64,000 bases of DNA from Bacteroidales bacterium (GCA_004557185.1 SFEP01000001.1:28484-92483); one strand, 5' to 3'; shown: positions 52,176 through 60,561, counted from the stretch's first letter. A program made the numbers and translations. The notes: generated by a model from the sequence alone, not told the origin.

Positions 52176-53798
52176 TTACTTTGTGTTGGCATAAAGAGTC
52201 TGGCGCAATTCCTTGATGCGGTCGTCGTGAATGTACTCTTCGTAATTCATGAGTTTGTCAATGGTGCCATTCGGTGTGAGTTCGATGATGCGATTGGCAA
52301 TCGTGTTGATGAACTCGTGGTCGTGGCTTGCGAAGAGAATATTTCCCTTGAAGAGTTTCAGGTTGTTGTTAAATGCCTGAATGCTTTCCATATCCAAATG
52401 GTTCGTAGGTGTGTCGAGTATCAGGCAGTTGGCGTTGCGTAATTGCATGCGGGCTATCATGCAACGCATCTTCTCGCCACCCGACAGTACGTTGACTTTC
52501 TTCAGGATATCCTCGTCCTTAAAGAGCATACGTCCGAGGAAAGCCTTGAAGTAGACATCGTTACCCTCGCCCCATTGGCTGAGCCAGTCCAACATGTTAT
52601 AGTCGGTGTTGAAGAAACTGGTGTTGTCGAGCGGAAGGTAGGCCGTGGTGATGGTAACGCCCCACTTAAAGGTGCCTTCGGCGGGTTTGGCGTTACCGTT
52701 TATAATCTCGAACAGCGCAGTCATAGCCCGAGGGTCGTGGCTGAGGAACACGATTTTTTCATCTTTCTCAACCGTGAAGTTGAGGTGTTGGAAAAGTACC
52801 GTACCATCCTCTGTAACGGCTTTGAGGTCTTTCACTTCAAGAATCTGGTTGCCGGGTTCACGCTCCATCTGGAAAATGATGCCAGGATATTTGCGTGTAG
52901 AGGGTTTGATTTCCTCCACGTTGAGTTTCTCAAGCATCTTCTTTCGGCTGGTAGTTTGTCTGCTCTTTGCCACATTGGCAGAAAAACGGCGTATGAATTC
53001 TTCCAATTCTTTTTTCTTCTCTTCAGCCTTCTGCTTCTGGTTCTGTGCTTGGCGTAAGGCCAGCTGCGAAGATTCATACCAGAAAGAGTAGTTACCCGAG
53101 AAGAGCGTTACCTTGCCAAAGTCAATGTCTACGGTGTGTGTGCACACTTGGTCAAGGAAGTGACGGTCGTGGCTGACAACAAGCACCGTGTGCTCGAAGT
53201 TGCCGAGGTACTCTTCAAGCCATTCCACCGTTTCAAGGTCAAGGTCGTTGGTCGGTTCGTCAAGCAGAAGGTTGTCGGGCTCGCCAAACAGGGCTTGTGC
53301 CAGCATGACACGCACCTTCTCCTTACCCGAGAGTTCGCCCATGAACTTTCCGTGCAGTGCTTCCTTTATGCCCAGTCCACTCAAGAGTGTGGCAGCATCG
53401 TTTTCGGCCGTGTAGCCTCCCATTTGGGCAAACTTGTCTTCCAGTTCTGCCACCTTGATGCCGTCTTCGTCGGTAAAGTCTTCCTTGGAGTAAAGGGCTG
53501 TGCGCTCCTGCATCACCTGCCACATGGTGGTGTGTCCCATGAGCACGGTATCAAGAACTGTTTCGTTGTCGAATTTAAAGTGATCCTGGCTCAAAACGGA
53601 AAGTCGTTCGCCCGGACCCATTTCTACAGACCCCTTCGTAGGCTCAAGTTCACCGGAAATTGCTTTAAGCAGGGTTGATTTGCCTGCTCCGTTTGCACCA
53701 ATGATGCCGTAAATGTTGCCATTGGTGAATTTCATGTTCACATCTTGGTAGAGGATGCGTTTGCCAAATTGAATGGCTAAGTTGGATACTGTTATCAT
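52176..53798 (-). CDS. ABC-F ATPase (YbiT-like) with a degenerate second ATP site
   Basis: 540 residues, two ABC domains, no membrane helices. NBD1: Walker A GANGAGKS (34-41), LLLDEPTNDLD (catalytic E181), signature LSGKEK (156-161). The linker (about 240-300) is charged and helical. NBD2: the Walker A position reads FLSHDPRAMTALFE (351-364) and lacks GxxxxGK(S/T); Walker B is LILDTPTNHLD, with T463 where the catalytic Glu belongs; signature LSGGEK (439-444) is intact. Members act on the ribosome. One of the two composite ATP sites should therefore be inactive. I believe related Bacteroidetes proteins share this. Confidence 0.9.
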   Translation of the reverse strand: MITVSNLAIQFGKRILYQDVNMKFTNGNIYGIIGANGAGKSTLLKAISGELEPTKGSVEMGPGERLSVLSQDHFKFDNETVLDTVLMGHTTMWQVMQERTALYSKEDFTDEDGIKVAELEDKFAQMGGYTAENDAATLLSGLGIKEALHGKFMGELSGKEKVRVMLAQALFGEPDNLLLDEPTNDLDLETVEWLEEYLGNFEHTVLVVSHDRHFLDQVCTHTVDIDFGKVTLFSGNYSFWYESSQLALRQAQNQKQKAEEKKKELEEFIRRFSANVAKSRQTTSRKKMLEKLNVEEIKPSTRKYPGIIFQMEREPGNQILEVKDLKAVTEDGTVLFQHLNFTVEKDEKIVFLSHDPRAMTALFEIINGNAKPAEGTFKWGVTITTAYLPLDNTSFFNTDYNMLDWLSQWGEGNDVYFKAFLGRMLFKDEDILKKVNVLSGGEKMRCMIARMQLRNANCLILDTPTNHLDMESIQAFNNNLKLFKGNILFASHDHEFINTIANRIIELTPNGTIDKLMNYEEYIHDDRIKELRQTLYANTK

Positions 53799-53852
53799 AG
53801 GGAAAATTGCTTCTTTAAAGGGTTCTTGTTGGTGAGGATTGCCACATGTTCC

Positions 53853-54617
53853 TCATTCCGCCAATCCAGCTTGGGGCAGTGAGTGACATATCGTCAGCAC
53901 AAAGTGTGGATGCAGTTCGTAGGTAATGGGGAAATAACCTTCGACTTGTTTGACATGAGCGAAGATATGGGGTAATAGCCCAGTTGCCGGGCTGGGATGC
54001 TTGGGGTGCAACGTGATGTCGTCCTTCAAGCGGGGGGCAAGTTCGCTGAAACATTTGTATACGGCTTCCTTGGCACTCCACAGCACAGTGTACCAGGCAT
54101 CGTTCGTCATCAGGGGAAGAGGAGGTTCCTTGGTAGAGGGTAGGGTAGAATTGGCCACGTTCCATTCGGTGCACATGGCTGCTAACCATTCATTTTCCCT
54201 TTCTGACAGGAACTGGGAGTCAACACGTGCTGCCTTACTGCTCCATTGTTCCACGTCAATACCATGAGGCTGTGTGCCTATGCTCACAGCGTAAACATGG
54301 CGGGTGTGTGAAATGCTGATACTGTAAGGACTATGGGGTAGGAAAGGCTGTCCTGTGGCTCGATACTCGTGTCGAGGAACATGTGGCATCATGAGGTGCA
54401 GCAAAAGACGAACCGAGAGCTTCTCTACCAAACGTTTGTCCGCTTTGTACGTATCTGCTAAGTCGTTGAAGATGACTTCGGGAAAATGCTCGCTGCAAAA
54501 TGCTTTCAGGGTTTCAGCATTCCAATCGTGTTCCCATACGTAAACGCGGAAGAAAGGGTGACTTTCAACCGCGTTTGCTGGTGTGGCTTGAAGAATGTCT
54601 GTGCCTTTGAAAAACAT
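53853..54617 (-). CDS. 4'-phosphopantetheinyl transferase superfamily protein
   Basis: 254 residues, Sfp-type two-lobed enzyme. YSISISHTRHVYAVSIG, HGIDVEQW and VLWSAKEAVYKCF are the motifs that bind CoA and Mg (D in GIDVE, E and K in WSAKEA). It activates acyl/peptidyl carrier proteins. The target protein is not in the window. It starts 27 bp after ssb, on the same strand. Confidence 0.9.
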   Translation of the reverse strand: MFFKGTDILQATPANAVESHPFFRVYVWEHDWNAETLKAFCSEHFPEVIFNDLADTYKADKRLVEKLSVRLLLHLMMPHVPRHEYRATGQPFLPHSPYSISISHTRHVYAVSIGTQPHGIDVEQWSSKAARVDSQFLSERENEWLAAMCTEWNVANSTLPSTKEPPLPLMTNDAWYTVLWSAKEAVYKCFSELAPRLKDDITLHPKHPSPATGLLPHIFAHVKQVEGYFPITYELHPHFVLTICHSLPQAGLAE

Positions 54618-54644
54618 GATACCAATACGTTCTCCTAAAATGCA

Positions 54645-55082
54645 TTAAAAGGGGAAAGTGGCCTCGCCACCTTGTGCTTCTGTGTGCGTATCGGCTTGCG
54701 TTTTGCTTTGTTCCTGTGACTCGGAGACGTTGGGTGCTTTGCTTTGCGCCTTGGGTGTCAGCATCTCCATGTTGTCTGCCCAAATCTCGGTCACATAGCG
54801 TGTGTTGCCCGCTTTGTCGGTATAGGAACGTGTGCGTAGTTGGCCTTCTATGTAGAGTTTCTCTCCTTTATGTACGTAGCGTTCCGCCACTTCAGCCAGT
54901 CTTCTCCACAGGCAGATGTTGTGCCACTCCGTACGTTCAGGCACTTGTGTGCCTCCAGGCAAGGTGTATCCCGGTGTAGATGTGGCCAACCGTATGCGGG
55001 CGGTGCATACGCCGCTGTCAATATAGCGTATGTCGGGGTCGCTTCCTACATTCCCGATGAGCATGACTTTATTCAGTGACAT
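54645..55082 (-). CDS. ssb: Single-stranded DNA-binding protein
   Basis: 145 residues. The OB-fold fills residues 1-107 (MSLNKVMLIGNVGSDPDIRY, EWHNICLWRRLAEVAERYVH, GEKLYIEGQLRTRSYTDKAG). The tail is Q/S/T/E-rich and ends GGEATFPF: the terminal PF that binds RecO, PriA and others is kept, but the usual Asp-rich stretch before it is missing. A TA element (55114-55132) lies 32 bp upstream of the start. Confidence 0.95.
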   Translation of the reverse strand: MSLNKVMLIGNVGSDPDIRYIDSGVCTARIRLATSTPGYTLPGGTQVPERTEWHNICLWRRLAEVAERYVHKGEKLYIEGQLRTRSYTDKAGNTRYVTEIWADNMEMLTPKAQSKAPNVSESQEQSKTQADTHTEAQGGEATFPF

Positions 55083-55176
55083 GATGTTCGGCTTATGGTG
55101 AATGAATGTTTCTACCTATATATATAATAAGGAGTATGACAAAACTGTGGTGGCTACCTTGAGCATGCTTTGCCTA

Positions 55177-55638
55177 TTAACGAATGCGGTCGGCGGCACG
55201 AACCAAGGCTTCGTCTTTCTTGATGCCACGGCGAGCCAGCCACAGGCATATAAGGCTTATGGCGGGAAGTGCCAGACCTGCTTTGGGGACTATCGTTTCA
55301 AATCCTGTGGCCTGCATGCGCGACCATACATAAGCTGCTGCAGTGGCATACCAGGCCACTGTGAGGAGCAGGCATGTGTTAGTCCATTTGATTTGGAGCC
55401 GACGGTTCTTGAATTTGAAGATAGCGTAGCAGGCCATGACAGACACGAGTGCTGAAAGTATGGCCAATCCCCAAGGGGTGCGACCTGCAAACTCTTGTGC
55501 CACGGCTGCATCGTATGCTATGGAAGTCATGGTAGCCCATTTTTCGCCTTGTACAAACTGCAACAGGGGGCATCCCCATGTGCACATCATCAGGCAGGCT
55601 GCCAACAACAGATAGATGCTTTGGATGCGCTGTATCAT
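55177..55638 (-). CDS. DUF4293 family membrane protein
   Basis: 153 residues with four hydrophobic helices (about 5-22, 55-75, 88-107, 118-136) and a basic C-terminus (WLARRGIKKDEALV). The start MIQRIQSIYLLLAA is typical of DUF4293, which follows rpoZ in Bacteroidetes. Its start overlaps the rpoZ stop by 4 bp. Function unknown. Confidence 0.88.
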   Translation of the reverse strand: MIQRIQSIYLLLAACLMMCTWGCPLLQFVQGEKWATMTSIAYDAAVAQEFAGRTPWGLAILSALVSVMACYAIFKFKNRRLQIKWTNTCLLLTVAWYATAAAYVWSRMQATGFETIVPKAGLALPAISLICLWLARRGIKKDEALVRAADRIR

Positions 55639-55979
55639 AAGTCCGTGTTGAGGTTTTCCTTCTCCTTGGCGGGGTTGCGGAAGTAAACGCGGCCATTCAA
55701 AAATTCATCGGCGGCCATCAGTGTCGGCTTCGGCAGCTTCTCGTAGTAGCGTGAAATCTCGATTTGCTCGCGGTTTTCAAAGGTCTCCTCTAAGTTGTCA
55801 TTGGCTGAGGCAAACTCTTTCAACTTTTTCGACAAATCCTCTTTCATCTGCTGGGAAATCTGGTTGGCGCGCTTCGACATGATTACCACGCTTTCGTAGA
55901 TGTTCCCTGTGCTTTCGCAGAAGTCCATGAGGTTGTGCGTTACAGTGTTGGTTGGAGCTTTGCTTTTCTTGTAGTCCAT
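55635..55979 (-). CDS. rpoZ: RNA polymerase omega subunit (Bacteroidetes form)
   Basis: 114 residues. MDYKKSKAPTNTVTHNLMDF, then SVVIMSKRANQISQQMKEDL, fits the omega fold that wraps the beta-prime C-terminus; the C-terminal extension to NLNTDL is longer than E. coli omega. It lies between bamD (57 bp) and DUF4293 (4-bp overlap), the usual order. Confidence 0.93.
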   Translation of the reverse strand: MDYKKSKAPTNTVTHNLMDFCESTGNIYESVVIMSKRANQISQQMKEDLSKKLKEFASANDNLEETFENREQIEISRYYEKLPKPTLMAADEFLNGRVYFRNPAKEKENLNTDL

Positions 55980-56036
55980 TGTCTGTATGTTTAATCTTGA
56001 TTTTTATTTTTTTTCAGATGCTTGGGAAGGTAGGTT

Positions 56037-56891
56037 TCAGTGGGCGCTACTTACGTCCGATGTCTCTTCCTCTTCACTTACCACGTACTTTTTGGCTTTG
56101 TTAAATAGAGCCTGAGCCTCTTTCATGTGTTTCGACTCGGGATACTCGCTTACGAAGCCGTAGTATTCGTCAATAGCGGTGTGATATCGTTCTTCCTTTT
56201 TGCTTTCTATGCTATGTTGTGCCAAGGCAAATTTGGCTCGCAGAATAAGAATGGCAAAGTCTTCACGCTTCGAGGTGTAGGGGTAATCCTTGATAGCGTT
56301 TTCCGCTGTCACGATGCAGGCTTGATAATTGCCGTTGGACCCGTTGCCGATGTACGGTCCCAAGTCATAGTAGAGTTTGGCAGAGAGATATTCTTTTTCC
56401 ACCAGTTTGTCCTGCAGCTTGAAGATGTAGTCTTGTGCCTGCTGGCGGTATTTGCTGGCGGGGTAAGTCTCAATAAAGTTTTGAAACTCCGTGACGGCTG
56501 CATAGGTGTCTGTCTGATCCAGTTTGGGCTCGGGTGTGATGCGATAAAGGCATACGCCTGCATTGAATCGGGCCATTTCTGCATACCTGCCTCGTGGGTA
56601 TGACTGATAATATTTCTTGAAGATAGTAGAGGCCGACTGGTAGTTTCGGGCTTTCATGGCGCAAGTTCCAGCCAGAAATAGCGATTCTTCGCCCTGATCC
56701 GTACCCTTGAGGATGGTGAGCACATCGTTCAGCAGCAGGGAAGCACGGTTGTATTGCCCTTGTGCGTAGTACTGCTTGGCCATTTCGTACTTATAGTCGT
56801 AGTCCTGTGTCTTGGTCACGGCCACATACTTACTACAACCCGTAGCAACCAGGAGTAGCAGGCACAGCATAGCAACGAACGTATGTTTCAT
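56037..56891 (-). CDS. bamD: Outer membrane assembly lipoprotein BamD
   Basis: 284 residues from MKHTFVAML. A lipoprotein signal (LLLLVATGC) puts the lipidated cysteine at residue 19, followed by SKYVAVTKTQDYDYKYEMAK. Several TPR-like helical pairs (YYAQGQYNRASLLLNDVL, YQSASTIFKKYYQSYPRG, EFQNFIETYPASKYRQQA) follow; the C-terminus is charged. BamD works with BamA in outer-membrane protein insertion. Downstream lie rpoZ and DUF4293. Confidence 0.93.
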   Translation of the reverse strand: MKHTFVAMLCLLLLVATGCSKYVAVTKTQDYDYKYEMAKQYYAQGQYNRASLLLNDVLTILKGTDQGEESLFLAGTCAMKARNYQSASTIFKKYYQSYPRGRYAEMARFNAGVCLYRITPEPKLDQTDTYAAVTEFQNFIETYPASKYRQQAQDYIFKLQDKLVEKEYLSAKLYYDLGPYIGNGSNGNYQACIVTAENAIKDYPYTSKREDFAILILRAKFALAQHSIESKKEERYHTAIDEYYGFVSEYPESKHMKEAQALFNKAKKYVVSEEEETSDVSSAH

Positions 56892-57229
56892 ATCGGTCAA
56901 GGTTTGTAGGTGCTGAACAGGCCGCAGGGGCTGTAGCTACCTGGAAAAATTCAGTAGATAAAAGCGTTTATTGGTCAATGGTTTAGCCTTGTGCTGTGTA
57001 AGCGCTTTGTCAGGTGCTGCTTTTCTTCATGCTGACTGGACATGTGGAATGCGAAAGCCAAACTTGCAGCCTATATTTTTGTGCACGCAGCCAGATGACC
57101 CGTAAGCAGTTGGTGCAGATACCTTTTAAGGCGACGCAAAGTTAGGTATTTAATCCGAATAATGAGGCGTAATGGTCTTTTTTATATACATGTCAGGCTA
57201 TTTCAATGCGAAAGCCGTACTTTTGCTGT
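56892..57229. other. Divergent intergenic region between bamD and uvrB
   Basis: It holds a minus-strand TAACTTTG box (57137-57144) toward bamD and the uvrB promoter. Nothing else is recognised. Confidence 0.5.
57218..57225 (+). promoter_or_regulatory. uvrB -7 box
   Basis: TACTTTTG ends 4 bp before the uvrB ATG, so the transcript should start at or next to the codon. No clear -33 element. Confidence 0.6.
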
Positions 57230-59293
57230 ATGAATGAGTTTAAGTTGCATTCCAGGTTCCAGCCCACGGGCGATCAGCCCGAGGCTATACGCCAGCTTGT
57301 GGATGGGGTGCGTCAGCATTTGCCGGCGCAGGTGCTTCTTGGTGTTACGGGGTCAGGAAAAACGTTTACGGTGGCCAATGTAATTGCACAAATTGGCAAA
57401 CCCACGCTGGTGTTGAGCCATAACAAAACACTTGCTGCACAACTTTATGGCGAGTTTAAGGGCTTTTTCCCCGATAATGCAGTGGAATATTACGTTTCCT
57501 ACTACGATTACTATCAGCCCGAAGCCTACATAGCCGCCAGCGACACGTATATTGAAAAGGACCTCGCTATCAACGAGGATATTGACAAGTTGCGTCTCGC
57601 GGCTACATCGGCTTTGCTTTCTGGTCGTAAGGATGTGGTCGTCGTTTCTTCGGTCTCCTGCATTTATGGTATGGGTAACCCCTCTGCGTTCTATGAGAAT
57701 GTGATAGAACTAAAGGTGGGCAAGACCCTTGCAGTCAATGCTTTGCTGCAGCGTCTTGTGGCGAGCCTGTACACTCGGAATGATGTGGCGCCGCGCGCCG
57801 GCAATTTTCGTGTAAAGGGCGATACCGTCGATGTCTTCTTGGCTTATTCTGATGCCGTGTTGCGAATTTCCTTTTGGGGTGATGAGATCGACGGCATTGA
57901 GGAGGTGGATGCTGACACAGGCGCCCGCATCGCTTCGTTCGATGAATATAAGGTCTATCCCGCCAACCTCTTTCTTACGTCCAAGGAGGTGCAGGAGCAG
58001 GCTATTCGTCACATACAGGACGACTTGGTGGCTCAGGTGGCCTACTTCAAGGAGTGCGGCAAGCACTTGGAGGCGAAAAGGTTGCAGGAGCGCGTGGAGT
58101 ATGATATCGAGATGATACGTGAACTCGGCCATTGCTCGGGTATCGAGAACTACTCGCGCTACTTCGATGGTCGTGCACCAGGTACGCGTCCTTATTGTTT
58201 GTTGGACTTTTTCCCAGATGATTTTCTGATAGTAATTGACGAGAGCCACGTGAGCATCCCACAACTCAAAGCCATGTATGGTGGCGATCATTCGCGCAAG
58301 GAATCGCTCGTGGACTATGGCTTCCGTTTGCCTGCGGCCATGGATAACCGTCCTTTAAAGTTCGATGAGTTCCGTGAAATGGCAAAGGAGGTTATCTACA
58401 TAAGTGCTACACCTGCCGAGTACGAACTTGCAGAGAGCGAGGGTGTTGTAGTGGAACAGCTGATCCGCCCTACTGGACTTCTTGACCCTGTGATAGAGGT
58501 GCGCGATACTGACTATCCTGTGGATGACCTTATGGAAGAAGTACGCCAGCGCATCATCGACAAGGAGCGCGTGCTGGTCACAACGCTGACCAAACGTATG
58601 GCGGAAGAATTGACCGACTATTTTATGCAACACGACATCAGTACGGCTTACATACACAGCGATGTGGACACGCTTGAACGTGTGCAGATTATGGACGATC
58701 TGCGCAGTGGTATGTACGATGTGTTGGTGGGTGTCAACCTGTTGCGTGAGGGGCTCGACCTGCCCGAAGTCTCCTTGGTCGCTATTCTTGATGCTGATAA
58801 AGAGGGCTTCCTTCGCAGCAATCGCTCGCTCACACAGACTGCGGGGCGCGCTGCCCGCAATGTGCATGGCAAGGTGATTATGTATGCCAAGCAGATAACT
58901 GAGTCCATGCAGCAAACCATAGACGAAACAAACCGCAGGCGTGCAGTGCAGATGGAGTATAACAGGGAACATCATCTCACGCCCCAGCCCATTGTCAAGG
59001 CTATTGGCAATGGTGCTTTGGGAAACTTGGCGCGTAAGAATGAAGGGCAGTCCACGACGCCTACATCTGCTAAGAAGTATGAAACCATCGATGGAACCGC
59101 ACGTTTGGTTGCAGAAGATGCACCTGAATATGGTAAGAGAAAGCCGCTGTCTATTGAAGAGCGCATTGAGTGGCTGCGAAACCGTATGAAAGAGGCTGCT
59201 GCAGCCCTCGATTTCGTTCTGGCCGCCCAATTACGCGATGAAATGCTTGATTTGATGGGCGAAGCTGACCGATTGAAAGATACGAAACGGTGA
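57230..59293 (+). CDS. uvrB: Excinuclease ABC subunit B
   Basis: 687 residues from MNEFKLHSRFQPTGDQPEAI. Helicase-like nucleotide excision repair protein that takes over the lesion from UvrA and recruits UvrC. Walker A GVTGSGKT; the beta-hairpin segment YVSYYDYYQPEAY; DESHVSIPQL; motif VI QTAGRAARN; the C-terminal UVR helix pair (IEWLRNRMKEAAAALDFVLA) that binds UvrC. The alternative start 24 bp upstream would place the promoter box inside the gene. Confidence 0.97.
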   Translation: MNEFKLHSRFQPTGDQPEAIRQLVDGVRQHLPAQVLLGVTGSGKTFTVANVIAQIGKPTLVLSHNKTLAAQLYGEFKGFFPDNAVEYYVSYYDYYQPEAYIAASDTYIEKDLAINEDIDKLRLAATSALLSGRKDVVVVSSVSCIYGMGNPSAFYENVIELKVGKTLAVNALLQRLVASLYTRNDVAPRAGNFRVKGDTVDVFLAYSDAVLRISFWGDEIDGIEEVDADTGARIASFDEYKVYPANLFLTSKEVQEQAIRHIQDDLVAQVAYFKECGKHLEAKRLQERVEYDIEMIRELGHCSGIENYSRYFDGRAPGTRPYCLLDFFPDDFLIVIDESHVSIPQLKAMYGGDHSRKESLVDYGFRLPAAMDNRPLKFDEFREMAKEVIYISATPAEYELAESEGVVVEQLIRPTGLLDPVIEVRDTDYPVDDLMEEVRQRIIDKERVLVTTLTKRMAEELTDYFMQHDISTAYIHSDVDTLERVQIMDDLRSGMYDVLVGVNLLREGLDLPEVSLVAILDADKEGFLRSNRSLTQTAGRAARNVHGKVIMYAKQITESMQQTIDETNRRRAVQMEYNREHHLTPQPIVKAIGNGALGNLARKNEGQSTTPTSAKKYETIDGTARLVAEDAPEYGKRKPLSIEERIEWLRNRMKEAAAALDFVLAAQLRDEMLDLMGEADRLKDTKR

Positions 59294-59308
59294 AAGGGAT
59301 ACCGACTT

Positions 59309-59349
59309 GCCGAAACACAACGTGATGATGCTGATAGGTGTGTTTCGGC
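59309..59349 (+). terminator. Likely uvrB terminator
   Basis: GCCGAAACACA (59309-59319) pairs with TGTGTTTCGGC (59339-59349). Confidence 0.6.
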
Positions 59350-59387
59350 TGTCATATGACTTTTGAATTTAATTTGTTTGAAAATTG

Positions 59388-59510
59388 ACTGTCCGGCAAA
59401 CGGAAGTAAGGAAGTGCTCTTTCTGAGCGTGCTTTGTGGATGAAATCTTCTGCTTTGAACAAAAGATGAGCACGTCGGGTATTCTTCTTTACAATCCTTT
59501 GCCGGACAGT
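59388..59510. mobile_element. Candidate MITE-like element (123 bp, 13-bp terminal inverted repeats)
   Basis: ACTGTCCGGCAAA (59388-59400) and TTTGCCGGACAGT (59498-59510) are perfect inverted repeats bounding 97 bp of non-coding sequence. No target-site duplication is evident. It could instead be a structured RNA or a relic of an insertion sequence end pair. Confidence 0.4.
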
Positions 59511-59540
59511 TTTGCCTTACGTTGTGGATAGCCCGTCGCC

Positions 59541-60173
59541 TCACTTTGCCGATTGGTTCGTGTGCTCGGTCAGCCAATACATCTTGCAGCGGGCGTTTCC
59601 GCCCTCAACGAGCAGACCTTGCTGCACCAGGTGATTGAGGTGGCTGATGGTGTGGCGGCGTGAGTAGCCAGTAAGCTGCTGGAATGCGCTGCGCGTCAAT
59701 ATGAGCTTGCCGGTAGCCACAAGATGCTTGCGTATGCGTTTTATGGCCTCGTCATCAGAGTGTACGGGATGGCTGTAGCGTGGCCGCGGGGTGCGGTGAA
59801 AGTACACGCCCGCCAGTTGTGCCATCACCTCCCTCTTGGGTGTGAACGATATGCCCCCTATGTGCAGATGTCGCGCCGTTTGAATGTCGTTCTTCTGGGT
59901 AATGGGCAGGTCGCTCACCAGCGAAGGACTGAAAGTCCCCAGTCCAGGCACGTCTACACGGTAGCCCATGGCCAAATGCCCGCAAAGATACTTACTTAGG
60001 GCTTCCAACCCGCCTTTTATGTCGGCTGTGCTGAGGGATGTCCCTTGCTCAATCATGCTCAGCATGCTTTTAACGTTTGTGCGGCGCTGCTCGGCTACCA
60101 CAGGGAAATAGCCCTTGGGCTCCTCGTCGTCGGCGTGTGGAATAGGGCGCAGATCAAAATGAATGGTACTCAT
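59541..60173 (-). CDS. HU-like DNA-binding protein with C-terminal winged helix
   Basis: 210 residues from MSTIHFDLRPIPHADDEEPK. Residues about 1-125 are the HU/IHF-like fold of the Bacteroidetes histone-like family (GLEALSKYLCGHLAMGYRVD, then VPGLGTFSPSL and ISFTPKREVM). Residues about 140-205 form a winged helix-turn-helix (TRSAFQQLTGYSRRHTISHL, NHLVQQGLLVEGGNARCKMY). It probably shapes or regulates DNA. TAATTTTG on the minus strand (60277-60284) could be its promoter. It is flanked by array A4. Confidence 0.85.
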   Translation of the reverse strand: MSTIHFDLRPIPHADDEEPKGYFPVVAEQRRTNVKSMLSMIEQGTSLSTADIKGGLEALSKYLCGHLAMGYRVDVPGLGTFSPSLVSDLPITQKNDIQTARHLHIGGISFTPKREVMAQLAGVYFHRTPRPRYSHPVHSDDEAIKRIRKHLVATGKLILTRSAFQQLTGYSRRHTISHLNHLVQQGLLVEGGNARCKMYWLTEHTNQSAK

Positions 60174-60276
60174 GGTAATAGTTTGTATAATGGTGAACAA
60201 TTAGTAGTAAACACTGTCGTGGAAATTTTGCCAAAAGACTACATGTCGGAAATGGCAGGGGAGGGCGTTTTGCAGG

Positions 60277-60284
60277 CAAAATTA
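60277..60284 (-). promoter_or_regulatory. -7 box of the HU-like gene
   Basis: TAATTTTG on the minus strand, 104 bp before the start; weak -33. Confidence 0.5.
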
Positions 60285-60412
60285 CAACTTGGTATGAACC
60301 ATTGACGTATTTCCTTTTTTAGAGGGTTGAAAAACAACAACATAACCCATTTTGCTAACGCGTCAATCCATTACGGCATAGTGCTCCTTCGTGACGAAAA
60401 CCGCTTCCGTTC

Positions 60413-60500
60413 GTTGCACACGCCCATGGACAACGTTGCACACGCCCGTGGACAACGTTGCACACGCCCATGGACAACGTTGCACACGGCCGTGGACAAC
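60413..60500 (-). repeat. Repeat array A4: four 22-bp family A units
   Basis: Read on the minus strand all four units follow the consensus (left half GTTGTCCACGG or GTTGTCCATGG, right half CCGTGTGCAAC or GCGTGTGCAAC). It is the most regular array, in the opposite orientation to the one at 21428. Confidence 0.9.
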
Positions 60501-60561
60501 GAAGAAGGTGCGTTCCTGACAAGGATTCTCGGCATCTGAAAATGGCAAAGGGGAGGAAAGA

